In this document: piece after piece, positions 9,091 through 17,454 of the stretch
How positions within the stretch are numbered: position 1 is the first letter of the stretch
How the letters are laid out: every line of letters begins with the position of its first letter
Source of the DNA: Candidatus Enterococcus moelleringii
GTDB lineage: Bacteria > Bacillota > Bacilli > Lactobacillales > Enterococcaceae
NCBI RefSeq assembly: GCF_017377575.1
Contig: NZ_JAFREM010000012.1
Span: 172,298-236,297 of the forward strand
DNA length: 64,000 bases
Direction of reading: 5' to 3'
The notes under the pieces: generated by a model
Database searches by the model: none
Seen by the model: the letters and a program-made list of their open reading frames with translations, nothing else
What the model was told of the DNA's origin: nothing
Position numbers and translations under genes: made by a program

Positions 9091-9909
9091 CTATTTTGAC
9101 TCCAAGCCGGCCTGTTTCAAAAATGCTTTCCACGTTTTAAATTTTAGCGTTGCATGTCCACTTAGCTTAAACTCATCCTCAGTCGGAACGCGGTCTAATT
9201 CGGCTGTTTTTTCTTTGACCGCTTGAATCAGTTCCTCTCTGCTGTAGCCCTTTTTCCGGGGTGGTAATCCAGTAGCCTTGACAAAGTTTGTCCACGAGCC
9301 GAATTTCTTAACGGCTTGGGTCTGGTAAGGAAACTCCTTCACACGGGGTGTTTCCCCCAGCTGTTCACTCAATTCGATAAATTCTCTGATGATACTCTCC
9401 TTGGATAAATCTTTTTTCGAAACTTTCTTACTTGGGATCAACCCCGCCGCTTCGAGAAAATTGTCCCATGATTTGAATCTTCTGATGATCTCAAAAGGAT
9501 TGTCTACGTCTGAAGACTTGGGTATCCGACCTAACTCAGCCGCTTTTTGCTGGACCTCTCGAAGGTACACCTGATTGGAAATCCTTACGTTGGAACGTCT
9601 TTTCAAGCCACTTTCGTCAATAAAGGTTGTCCATAAGCCGAATTGATTAATAGCTTCATTTCTATATTTAAACTCATTCATACGAGGCGTTTCGCCAAGT
9701 TCTTTGCTTAATTTCAACAGTTCGTCAATCAACGTTTGCTTATCCAGCTGGAGGATCAAACCAGCTTCTTTAAGAAAATTAGTCCAAGATCCGAAGCGAT
9801 TGCAAGCTATGGTAGCCTTTTTAAATTCTGCGCTCCCTGGTGCCCGTCCCAATTCAGCTGCTCTTTTTTGAACCAGCTGAATCAGCTCTTCATTACTGAT
9901 GTTTTTCAC
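9091..9909 (-). CDS. Tandem homing-endonuclease-associated repeat protein, five repeats
   Basis: 272 aa made almost entirely of five repeats of about 52 residues. Each has the pattern LGxxP...EF.....A...FGSW..F...AGL, the homing-endonuclease-associated repeat (HNH_repeat-like). No nuclease, recombinase or other catalytic domain is visible. Two repeat types alternate as A-B-A-B-A: type A begins like ELIQLVQKRAAELGRAP, type B like LIDELLKLSKELGETPR. The GTG start at 9909 is preferred because GGGAGG lies eight bases before it; an upstream start at 9954 lacks a ribosome binding site. The repeats are thought to be DNA-binding modules in homing nucleases. A paralogue lies at 10190-11335. The function of the repeat-only form is unknown. 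Confidence 0.8.
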   Translation of the reverse strand: MKNISNEELIQLVQKRAAELGRAPGSAEFKKATIACNRFGSWTNFLKEAGLILQLDKQTLIDELLKLSKELGETPRMNEFKYRNEAINQFGLWTTFIDESGLKRRSNVRISNQVYLREVQQKAAELGRIPKSSDVDNPFEIIRRFKSWDNFLEAAGLIPSKKVSKKDLSKESIIREFIELSEQLGETPRVKEFPYQTQAVKKFGSWTNFVKATGLPPRKKGYSREELIQAVKEKTAELDRVPTEDEFKLSGHATLKFKTWKAFLKQAGLESK

Positions 9910-10131
9910 TCTGAAACCTCCCTGATAAAAAAATGACTCTCCCATCAGTCGCAATCGACTTGAAAGGATTTTAAGCCGACCTTTCCTGCTCTTTAGAAAG
10001 ATACGCTATTTTCGATAATTTTTGCAGAATCTTTTATATTTTTAGGATGTGCGGAAATTAATTGCAGTTATAGTATAACAAAACAATATATTTAAGAAAA
10101 CAAGAAAAGCTGATTGCTGTAAACAAAAAAT
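9910..10131. other. Intergenic region between the two repeat-protein genes
   Basis: An AT-rich stretch (about 10010-10110) follows the strong ribosome binding site of the downstream gene and should contain its own minus-strand promoter, since a terminator for the upstream paralogue lies at 10126-10160. No second frame is seen. Confidence 0.4.
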
Positions 10132-10160
10132 CAGCTGGTCAATGTACAGTTGACCAGCTG
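10126..10160 (-). terminator. Terminator after the six-repeat protein gene
   Basis: CAGCTGGTCAA and TTGACCAGCTG (10132-10160) form an 11-bp stem with a seven-base loop; the minus strand continues ATTTTTT. Confidence 0.88.
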
Positions 10161-10189
10161 TTTCAAGTATGATCAAAATGATGATCTAA

Positions 10190-11335
10190 TTAATATCTCA
10201 GTCGTAAATCCAACCAGTGTTTTTGTTTTGAGGGTGCATCTTTGCCACGCTTTCGGGGCTCTAATCCACTGGCTTTAACAAATTTTGGCCACGAGCCAAA
10301 AAGCTGGAATGCTTGTCTGTAGTATTTGAAATCAACTGAACGAGGGGTTTCTTCCATTATGTTACTTAAGTGGATAAATTCCTGGATCAACTCTTCTTCT
10401 GATAATTGGTTCGTTTTTACATAAACTGGTTTATGGGGTTTCAGCCCTGCAGCTTTAAGAAATTTTTCCCATGAGCCAAATTCCCTAACAGCCATTGTAT
10501 AGTCGGGAAATCTATAGGAAACCGGCGTCTGTCCGATTCTCTTTGCTTCTGCTTGAACCAATTGGATTAACTCCTCTGAGGTGAGTTGTTTTCGCGGTTG
10601 TTTTTTCACCTTAGGTTCTTTAGGCTGCTTTTTTACCTTAGATTTTCGAGTCCGCTTTTTCAGTCCGCTGGCTTCGATAAAGCGGGCCCATGAGCCGAAT
10701 GCTTTGATCGCTTGATTATAGTGTTTGAAATCAGCTGAACGAGGGGTTTCTCCTAGTTCATCACGTAATTGCCGGAGTTCATTTATCAGTGCTCGTTTCT
10801 TTTGTTTGGCGAATTTGGATTTATTGTTGACCGGTAACCCCGCTTTCTTAACAAATTTCTCCCAAGAAGGGTATCTTGTTTTGACAGTTTGGGAGTGTTT
10901 GAATTCCGAGGCAAGCGGCGTATAGCCTAATTCGGCAGCTCTTTCTTTCATCGCTGCAATCAGCTGGTCCTCGCTCAGGCCCCTTGAGCGCTTTTTCAGT
11001 CCACTTTTTTTGACGAAGTTTGACCATGAACCAAATTGAGCAAGCGCTTTTTTATAATAAGCAAAATCAGCTTTTCTGGGTGTTTCTCCCAGCTCAGCAC
11101 TTAATTTTACTAATTCGTCAATCAGCTCACTCTTGGATGAAGGATAGTCTGAAGCTTCGCTTTTGCTTACCTTGCTAGGGGTTAATCTCGCGGCCTTCAG
11201 AAAATTATTCCAGCTGCCAAACCGTCTAGCGGCCATCGAATAATACCTAAATTCTTTTGAAAGCGGCGTCCTTCCTAATACAGCTGCTCTTTGTTGAACT
11301 GATTTTATCAGCTCCTCATCACTGATGTGTATCAC
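10190..11335 (-). CDS. Tandem homing-endonuclease-associated repeat protein, six repeats
   Basis: 381 aa, paralogue of the neighbour at 9091-9909, with six repeats in strict A-B-A-B-A-B order. Type A units read like EELIKSVQQRAAVLGRTP, type B like LIDELVKLSAELGETPR, each closing with FGSWxxFxxxxGL. Repeats four and five are separated by a lysine/proline-rich linker with the repeated motif KVKKQPKEPKVKKQP near residues 228-250. The first and sixth units have small changes (AARL for AAGL; IMEETPR for ELGETPR). Start is GTG with GGAGG eight bases upstream. The strongly basic composition fits nucleic-acid binding, but no partner nuclease is encoded nearby. It ends in its own terminator. Confidence 0.8.
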   Translation of the reverse strand: MIHISDEELIKSVQQRAAVLGRTPLSKEFRYYSMAARRFGSWNNFLKAARLTPSKVSKSEASDYPSSKSELIDELVKLSAELGETPRKADFAYYKKALAQFGSWSNFVKKSGLKKRSRGLSEDQLIAAMKERAAELGYTPLASEFKHSQTVKTRYPSWEKFVKKAGLPVNNKSKFAKQKKRALINELRQLRDELGETPRSADFKHYNQAIKAFGSWARFIEASGLKKRTRKSKVKKQPKEPKVKKQPRKQLTSEELIQLVQAEAKRIGQTPVSYRFPDYTMAVREFGSWEKFLKAAGLKPHKPVYVKTNQLSEEELIQEFIHLSNIMEETPRSVDFKYYRQAFQLFGSWPKFVKASGLEPRKRGKDAPSKQKHWLDLRLRY

Positions 11336-11523
11336 GTGTAAATCCTCCTCAATAGTAAAGAAAAGTACGACAGGCTGTTCACACAGACCGTCAAAAAAAA
11401 CATATTCGTATGTAATTACATTGCAGGTCTAACAGATTAATTATACCAAATGATCGTCAGAAAATGTCTGTATATAGCAAATTTTTGATAAATTCTGACG
11501 CTTTTTTTCAAATAGATTTCCCC

Positions 11524-11570
11524 TCAATAAAAAAAGATAAGCATATGTATTATTACACATCGCTTATCTT
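11524..11570 (-). terminator. Terminator after the 118-aa membrane protein gene
   Basis: AAGATAAGC (11534-11542) and GCTTATCTT (11562-11570) form the stem; the minus strand continues with a run of seven T. Confidence 0.85.
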
Positions 11571-11602
11571 CCTATTTAAAGCTATTTTCTTTGAAAAAGG
11601 CC

Positions 11603-11959
11603 TCATCCTGATTTTCTTTCCCAATTGATCAGGAAAAAACTCAAGATCACAATGTACAGAACCACACTAAGGGTTCCAAAAAGAAAAACCTCGATTAAAT
11701 TGAAAGCCAGTATCCCTAAGCCTACTCCTGCTACAATTGCTGCATTGGCATTTGAACCGGCCGATTGACTTGATCCGTAAAAATAAGGCGCTTTGGAGCG
11801 AATTTCAAAGAAAAAGTAGACTAGGCCCATGACAAGCAAGGCCCCGCCGATCCAGCGCAGAAGCTCATTGGCAGGATTTGTGCTGATGACGATTTTAGCA
11901 GCATAGGTTAGTAAAGATGCAAGGTAAAATGTGAGAATTCTTAAGGTGTGCTTGTTCAT
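11603..11959 (-). CDS. Small membrane protein of unknown function
   Basis: 118 aa with four hydrophobic segments (about residues 6-22, 31-48, 72-92 and 96-112 from the chosen start) and a small Gly/Ser/Ala-rich loop between the second and third. The ATG at 11959 is chosen because AAGGAAGAAGGG lies just upstream; a longer frame would need a TTG start inside that site. No family is recognised. It stands alone between its own terminator and the upstream repeat-protein gene. Confidence 0.7.
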   Translation of the reverse strand: MNKHTLRILTFYLASLLTYAAKIVISTNPANELLRWIGGALLVMGLVYFFFEIRSKAPYFYGSSQSAGSNANAAIVAGVGLGILAFNLIEVFLFGTLSVVLYIVILSFFLINWERKSG

Positions 11960-12133
11960 GGGAATCCCTTCTTCCTTCTTTTTATCCAAATTGGTGCGTA
12001 CGGTCCTTTACACCTTTAATTATAAATTGCTGATCAAACGCTGCACAAATCTAGATTTTAAGCATCCTTAAATTCCTTCAATAATCATAGGAAGCATTAA
12101 TAATCCGAATTATTTATCGTTGTAACACAAAAA

Positions 12134-12167
12134 ATCGCAAGAAGATAGACAAACTTCTTCTTGCGAT
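12134..12167 (-). terminator. Terminator after the Mga-type regulator gene
   Basis: ATCGCAAGAAG and CTTCTTGCGAT form the stem with a short loop, followed on the minus strand by TTTTTTG. It lies 13 bases past the stop codon. Confidence 0.85.
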
Positions 12168-12179
12168 GATTCAGATTTT

Positions 12180-13694
12180 TTATTGTGCCAATTCGTTCTT
12201 CAAGGAAAGTTCGTTGATTAAATTCTGGATGCTGACTAACGATTTCGTCGTCACATATGGCCCCATCACAATCACTGGAAAATCATCCGGCAAGCCTTCC
12301 ACTGAACCGGTGGTAATCAAGGCATCAAAGTTCAGCATCTCTTTATACATCCCCTGCTTGCGTTCCACCACCTGCTCGAAACAGTAAATCTCAAAATTGC
12401 CCAGCGCCATCCGGCGAATATGCGTCGCCAAAAAGTCCTCTTCTGTCGGCGTCAAATCAGACAAAAGCAAGATGCGGACCTTTTTGTTTTGTTCTATCAG
12501 CATCGGCAAACTGTCCCTTTCAGCGGTTAACAGCAAATAGACATAGTTCATCACAAAATCTTCTTCGCGATACATGGCATATTTGGTTACAAATTCCTGC
12601 ACGATCTCTTTTACCCGTTCGATAGGCTTTTGGTACATAACCGAAGCTAAGGATAAGAAGGTATTCCGGCTGCGGCGCAAAATCGAGACAAACGCCCCAT
12701 TGCGGTCATACAGGTAGCAGTCATTCAGCAGCACAGTGGTGGTATCAATCAGCCCCCGCTGATCCATCTTACCGCCGGTCAACTTATTAAACTCCTTTGT
12801 CAATTCAAAGTGCTGACGAAACAGTATTTGGTAGCGGGAATTATCTGCCAAAGCCATTTCCCGATGCTTGATACTGAAAACTACCGCATCAGAATAGATC
12901 AACCATAGACAATCCCGGACGGTTTCGTCAGTCAGCGGAACATTAAACAGCTCCTTTGTCGTTTTGTCTAAATCATTGTAGGTTTGCGGATCTGGTAAAA
13001 TAAACCCGTCTTTTCGCAGTTCATTGGCTGGATACTCATGACCATTTTTAATCCGCCATAGGCTGACATAGACATTGTAAATCAGGCGCTTTTGAAAAAT
13101 ATATTTCCGGTACAATCCGTTTTTCTCAATAAATTCAATCACAAACTCTTCAATTGCGTTGAATTGCTCGTCCTTCAGCATGGGTAAAAGATTTTCAAAG
13201 GCATTTTGTTTCTCGATAAAATAATAGTAATAAAAATGGCGAATAACACTTTCCTTGCCTTCGATACGCAATGGCCGGTAACGCAGATGCATGCCTGCCT
13301 TTTCTAATGCAAGCTTGACCTTTTTCAAACAGCGCTGGGTGTTGGAAACGCTTAAGTACAACCGATCAGCTAAGTTCGTAATGTTGTCGCATTCCTCATA
13401 CAGCAGCTGCTCAATAATCTGAAACTCTGGCGAATTGATTAGAATATCTGCATACATGTTCCCAATACTAACCCGATCCTGAACCAGCAAACGATAGATG
13501 CCTTTATATTTTTCAATCTGAAAATTGTCGATTTGCTCGTTAATTAATCGTATATCATCCAACAAAATGGGCAGAGAACACTCTAGTTCGCTTAACAGCT
13601 GGTCACTTGGAAAGCCGTCCCGATTGTAATACAATTCCTCAATTAATCGCATCCTACGTGTGGTGCTATTTCCCAGAACTTCACGAAAGTTCAT
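12180..13694 (-). CDS. Mga-family transcriptional regulator
   Basis: 504 aa DNA-binding regulator of the Mga/AtxA type. The N-terminus holds a winged helix (RRMRLIEELYYNRDGFPSD), followed by a second helix-turn-helix of the Mga type (LADRLYLSVSNTQRCLKKVK, about residues 110-130). Then come all-helical PRD-like segments and a C-terminal part with a Rossmann-like beginning (VRILLLSDLTPTEEDF) that resembles the EIIB-like end of such regulators. The chosen ATG has AAGGAGG eight bases upstream. The gene is single, flanked by a terminator and about 250 bases of upstream AT-rich sequence. Its targets are unknown; no obvious surface-protein gene is adjacent except the lipoprotein at 13943. Confidence 0.85.
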   Translation of the reverse strand: MNFREVLGNSTTRRMRLIEELYYNRDGFPSDQLLSELECSLPILLDDIRLINEQIDNFQIEKYKGIYRLLVQDRVSIGNMYADILINSPEFQIIEQLLYEECDNITNLADRLYLSVSNTQRCLKKVKLALEKAGMHLRYRPLRIEGKESVIRHFYYYYFIEKQNAFENLLPMLKDEQFNAIEEFVIEFIEKNGLYRKYIFQKRLIYNVYVSLWRIKNGHEYPANELRKDGFILPDPQTYNDLDKTTKELFNVPLTDETVRDCLWLIYSDAVVFSIKHREMALADNSRYQILFRQHFELTKEFNKLTGGKMDQRGLIDTTTVLLNDCYLYDRNGAFVSILRRSRNTFLSLASVMYQKPIERVKEIVQEFVTKYAMYREEDFVMNYVYLLLTAERDSLPMLIEQNKKVRILLLSDLTPTEEDFLATHIRRMALGNFEIYCFEQVVERKQGMYKEMLNFDALITTGSVEGLPDDFPVIVMGPYVTTKSLVSIQNLINELSLKNELAQ

Positions 13695-13852
13695 CCGATC
13701 TCCTCCTTTTTCCCTCAACATTAGTTATTGGATATGAACATTTATTTCACCTAGTTGATAATTTAATTATACCAAAAGAATAGTAAATAAAAAAACTGCG
13801 AATTGAATTTTTTGGCAAATAGAATAATAGTCCTTATTTATCACCAAAGCAT

Positions 13853-13888
13853 AAAACCAGCCTAACGGACTACTCGTCCATTAAGCCG
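13853..13888 (-). terminator. Terminator after the 13943-14473 lipoprotein gene
   Basis: CAGCCTAACGGAC (13858-13870) pairs with GTCCATTAAGCCG (13876-13888), with some G-U pairs, around a five-base loop; the minus strand continues GGTTTTAT. Confidence 0.75.
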
Positions 13889-13942
13889 CTTGTTAGTTTG
13901 TTTCAGTAGAACGGGGGTCTTTTCCTCTCTTGCCAAATACAG

Positions 13943-14473
13943 CTAATTGCTTGTATCGGTTTCTTCGCTGACATTGAAAATATGCCATTCAAATTCGGCA
14001 TTGTCCTCCTCCAGCGATTCGCCATACAATTTATCTTGCAGGTAGATCTTAGTGGGAATACCCTGGGATTGATCTCCCGAAGACAGCTTCAAATAATCGG
14101 CAATCAGCGGCAGGGCTAAATCCTGAGCAGTGTGGAGGATGTTCCTACGATCTCCGTTGGAACGAAAAACCGCAAATTGACTAGCCACCGTAACGGCTAA
14201 CGTATCATCTTCTTCCAGCTTAATTGCTTCGATAAATTTGTAGTCATTGGAGGTTTTCTCTTTTTTCCGCTGGGCTAGCAGATCATCCAGCTCGGCATTC
14301 AGCTGTCCTCTTGACTCGAATTCGCTATGGGACTCTGTTCTGCTTTCAGGATTGGTCTCGTTATTTGTCGAATTGCAGCCAGTTATCAGAAATAGACAGG
14401 AAAATAGAAGAAGGATCGGTACGAAAAGTGAATGGTGGAAGATAGCTTTGAAGTTTTTTCTACTACGAGTCAT
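13943..14473 (-). CDS. Predicted lipoprotein of unknown function
   Basis: 176 aa with a basic N-terminus, a hydrophobic stretch (SLFVPILLLFSCLFLI) and the lipobox LITGC at about residues 28-32, so it is exported and anchored to the membrane by lipid. After the cysteine comes a low-complexity Asn/Glu/Ser linker, then a compact domain of about 120 residues that is not recognised. The ATG at 14473 is chosen over a more upstream one because AAGGGG precedes it at a normal distance. It is a single gene with its own terminator. Confidence 0.78.
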   Translation of the reverse strand: MTRSRKNFKAIFHHSLFVPILLLFSCLFLITGCNSTNNETNPESRTESHSEFESRGQLNAELDDLLAQRKKEKTSNDYKFIEAIKLEEDDTLAVTVASQFAVFRSNGDRRNILHTAQDLALPLIADYLKLSSGDQSQGIPTKIYLQDKLYGESLEEDNAEFEWHIFNVSEETDTSN

Positions 14474-14602
14474 TTTAATCGTCCCCTTTTTCTTAAACAT
14501 CGGAAAAGAAACGCTTACATCATAAGTGTAACATGCCGCTAATTTTTACTCGATGCAAAATACTAAGGGTTGATAAAGAAAATGAATTTTCCGGTTCTAA
14601 AA

Positions 14603-14643
14603 GCCCAAAAAAGACAGCTTAATTCAAAAACTAAGCCGTCTTT
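14603..14643 (-). terminator. Terminator after the GDPD gene
   Basis: AAAGACGGCTTAG and TTAAGCTGTCTTT (minus-strand reading) pair with one G-U, followed by TTTTTT. Confidence 0.7.
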
Positions 14644-14654
14644 CTTCTATTATA

Positions 14655-16457
14655 TTATGCTTTTTTCTTTGGTCCGGTTTTGGCGGTAATGAAATCGACC
14701 CCCAGCCGTTTGGCAGTTTTCCATTCTTTTTTCGGAATCGTCCAAGCATTGACCCGCAGACCGCGTGCTTGGGCTTGGGCCACCAGCTCAACTTGAGAAA
14801 TAATGCTGTCGTAGCGAATATCCAGACCAGCGTTGCTGCCTAAATTGTACACATCGGTGATCAGCTGTTCGTTTAGTTCATCGCTTAACAGCTGCACATG
14901 GATATTCGGCAAGCGCTGCTTGATCTCCTGCAGATGAGGATAGTCAAAGGAGATCACCATCCCGCTTTCGGCAAAGCCGTAATAATCGATCAAATAAGCC
15001 AAGCTATCGTAATCCGCCGCCGTCATTTCTGTGGGCTTCAAATCAATCACCGGTGTTTTGCCAATTGATTGCACGGCAATCAAATAATCCTCTAGTGTGG
15101 GAACTACCAGTTGGCTCTGGTCGTAGGTTTCAACGTTTGTGCCATGATCAATGCGCAGCCCGTTGATTTCCGCTAACGTCAACTCACTAACCAGGCCTGT
15201 GCCATTGGTCATGCGATCGACAGTGTCATCATGCATCATCACCCACTGACGGTCCTTGGTCATGCGGGCATCGGACTCGACGCCCCAGGTAGTTGCCTGT
15301 TGAAAGGCTGGAATCGAATTTTCCGGCGCCACTCGACTGTTGCCGCGATGGCTGACATACTGCACGTTTTCGCTTTTTTCACTAACATCCAGGTTATCGG
15401 CAGGAATGTAGCCTTCTTTAGTTTTGAAAATCTTTTGTTCGTCATTGTAGACAACACCTTCAACCTCGACCGTGGCATTACGTTCCAGCGGAGTTGCCCC
15501 TTCCGTCAAGGCCCGATTTTGGTAAATAGTAGCCTCCTCCAGAACCCGTACTCGTTTTGGTAAGGTCAATTTGATTTCAGCTTTGTTTTGTTCACTTTGG
15601 GCTGATAAACCGTTTTTGCTGGTTAGAAAGACTTCCGAATGGTAGGTGCCGTTTTTAAAGTCGAAATCCTCGTAGTCCATCCGAATCTTGTAGGTGGTGG
15701 GATCTTGTTGCTGAGCCTCGTACACCTTCAGATCGCTTTTGTCTTCTTTGGCCCACACTGGAACTTCCAGCTTCTCAATATCCGCCGCACTTTGCACCTG
15801 TATTGAGAGGTCAAATTGGCCTTTGTCGGTTCTGGTGGTATCCAACTTGGCAGAAACAGTTGGTTGAGTGACTTCAAACTCGCCAAAATTCAACTCATCA
15901 GAGCGGTCGTCGGTCTTAGTCATCAAAAGCCGTACTTGATAGCGCCCGGCAACTTTGTGATCAATGATCGGAACATCTGCCTGCCAAATCTTAGCTGCTG
16001 GATCAAACACCGCGGGATATTTTTTCATATCCGACTGGTCCTCCGCGCCCCAAACTACAAACGCCACTTCTTCAACGTCACTGGTGTAAGTCAAATCCGC
16101 CATTAAATGATAAATTGTTTGTTTTTTCTCGCTGTTAATTAGCCGGAAAACTGGCCGGCTGTTGAACTCGTTTTTTTGCTGAAACTGATTATCTAAGGTC
16201 TCTGCATATTGGCTGTTCACCCAGCTGTCATCCTGGGAGTTCCACTTGAAATTGTCTGCCGACGCGTACTTGGGAAAGTTGGTCTGAGAAAACAGCGAAT
16301 CCTGAATGATTTCTGAACTGGAGACCGGCGCATCCACCCGTCGTCCGACAAAAGCGCAAATCAGCACCAAAAGAATGCTGCCGCCTATTCGAATTATTTT
16401 TAAGAAATTAAATTTGCTCATGTAAGCAGTATAAGGAGATTTTAGCGATTTGTCCAT
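14655..16457 (-). CDS. Membrane-anchored glycerophosphodiester phosphodiesterase with Bsp-like repeats
   Basis: About 600 aa. A single N-terminal membrane helix (IIRIGGSILLVLICAFVG) is followed by two tandem GBS-Bsp-like repeats of about 100 residues each, an SH3-like segment ending near GYIPADNLDV, and a C-terminal GDPD domain of about 230 residues. The catalytic residues are visible as SHRGNSRVAPENS (His, Arg, Glu) and MMHDDTVDRMTNGTG (His/Asp). GDPD enzymes release glycerol-3-phosphate from glycerophosphodiesters; facing outward, this one could act on teichoic acid or phospholipid head groups. The start is uncertain: ATG 16457 is used, with possible starts at 16499 (TTG) and 16421. Single gene with terminator. 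Confidence 0.85.
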   Translation of the reverse strand: MDKSLKSPYTAYMSKFNFLKIIRIGGSILLVLICAFVGRRVDAPVSSSEIIQDSLFSQTNFPKYASADNFKWNSQDDSWVNSQYAETLDNQFQQKNEFNSRPVFRLINSEKKQTIYHLMADLTYTSDVEEVAFVVWGAEDQSDMKKYPAVFDPAAKIWQADVPIIDHKVAGRYQVRLLMTKTDDRSDELNFGEFEVTQPTVSAKLDTTRTDKGQFDLSIQVQSAADIEKLEVPVWAKEDKSDLKVYEAQQQDPTTYKIRMDYEDFDFKNGTYHSEVFLTSKNGLSAQSEQNKAEIKLTLPKRVRVLEEATIYQNRALTEGATPLERNATVEVEGVVYNDEQKIFKTKEGYIPADNLDVSEKSENVQYVSHRGNSRVAPENSIPAFQQATTWGVESDARMTKDRQWVMMHDDTVDRMTNGTGLVSELTLAEINGLRIDHGTNVETYDQSQLVVPTLEDYLIAVQSIGKTPVIDLKPTEMTAADYDSLAYLIDYYGFAESGMVISFDYPHLQEIKQRLPNIHVQLLSDELNEQLITDVYNLGSNAGLDIRYDSIISQVELVAQAQARGLRVNAWTIPKKEWKTAKRLGVDFITAKTGPKKKA

Positions 16458-16497
16458 TTTCCTAAGAATTTGCAGTGTTTTTCTTAAACTAAAGCCC

Positions 16498-16527
16498 AAA
16501 AAAGCCCTACTCGTTAATGAGTAAGAC
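16498..16527 (-). terminator. Terminator after the Spx-family gene
   Basis: GTCTTACTC and GAGTAGGGC (minus-strand reading) form a nine-base stem with G-U pairs around ATTAAC, followed by TTTTTT. Confidence 0.7.
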
Positions 16528-16541
16528 TTTCGGATTGATGG

Positions 16542-16967
16542 TTAAACTAATTCTTGCTGCTGCATTTCTAAATACATTAATTGTCTTGCTTTCACTTGAG
16601 CGTCGTAAAGGCGAATTTTACGAGGGATAAATTGATGAATATCCTCTTCGTTGTAGCCCACCTGCAAGCGTTTGGAGTCGATCATAATTGGTCGTCTCAG
16701 CATCCCAGGATTTTCTGCCAATAAAGTGACCAATTCGTTAAAGCTCAAATCATCCAAATCAATGTCCAATTTTTCATAAACCTTTGAACGCGTCGAAATT
16801 ATTTCTTCGGTGCCGGTTTCAGTTAATAAAAGAATTTCTTTGATCTCATTTCTTGTCAACGGCTCAGAAAAAATGTTGCGTTCTTGGAATTCCAATCCCG
16901 CATTCTTTAGCCAGGCCTTCGCTTTTCTACATGAAGTACAACTTGGGGAAATATATAATCTAATCAT
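16542..16967 (-). CDS. Spx/ArsC-family regulator
   Basis: 141 aa. Spx proteins bind the RNA polymerase alpha subunit and redirect transcription during thiol stress. The redox CxxC is present as CTSC at residues 10-13, as is the conserved RRPIMID motif in the C-terminal third. The length is that of Spx. The C-terminal half differs from the highly conserved housekeeping SpxA, so this is probably one of the additional Spx paralogues common in Lactobacillales. Single gene with terminator; no regulatory site was recognised upstream. Confidence 0.9.
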   Translation of the reverse strand: MIRLYISPSCTSCRKAKAWLKNAGLEFQERNIFSEPLTRNEIKEILLLTETGTEEIISTRSKVYEKLDIDLDDLSFNELVTLLAENPGMLRRPIMIDSKRLQVGYNEEDIHQFIPRKIRLYDAQVKARQLMYLEMQQQELV

Positions 16968-17454
16968 TTTAATCTCAGCCTTTCTTATTTTCGATAGTTA
17001 TTATTAGCCATCTGCTGAAATCAATTTACCTCTTTTTTTATCGTTTGTTAAGCGATTGGATTCAAAATTTCCACTATTTTTGACTTAGGTTTCACAATTG
17101 CTCTTTTTATAACTTAACAATAATTCTATTTAGGGTTGATGCGGCAGGAAAAGCCTGTTGTTACAGTCTTTCTAAGATTTTTTCTACAATGGTCTATTCC
17201 AATCAACAACAGGAGAATAATGCTCAAATCGCACCATCAACTTTTTCTATTTTGCAGAAAAAGTTGATGGTGCCGCTGGAATCACCATTGAAAAAAGCGC
17301 TGCTCCAGTTGAAACAACGCTGTTTGTTTGAGTTTGTGATAGGATGGATTAATTATTTAATTGCATAAGACTATTTTAACGAAAGCGCTATTCTGCCAAT
17401 TTAATTGGAACGTCTACTAAATCCTTGATTTGATCTGACAATATATGGTTTTCC
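16968..17454. other. 487-base intergenic region with a long inverted repeat
   Basis: Between the Spx-family gene and the flavodoxin-like lipoprotein gene. The left part should contain the Spx promoter. The only strong structure is the 17-bp inverted repeat at 17231-17273, annotated separately. A 59-codon plus-strand frame (ATG near 17190) spans it but has no ribosome binding site and is not called a gene. Confidence 0.5.
17231..17273. repeat. Perfect 17-bp inverted repeat with 9-base loop
   Basis: Arms GCACCATCAACTTTTTC (17231-17247) and its exact complement (17257-17273) enclose TATTTTGCA. There is no T-run on either side, so it is not a standard terminator. It could be an RNA hairpin, a palindromic mobile repeat or the end of a decayed element. 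Confidence 0.6.

Noticed and set aside
9910..9954. Upstream start adding 15 residues to the five-repeat protein
   Set aside because: The added residues contain the ribosome binding site of the GTG at 9909 and match no repeat sequence.
17190..17369. 59-codon plus-strand frame across the long inverted repeat
   Set aside because: No ribosome binding site, and the central codons are imposed by the repeat itself.
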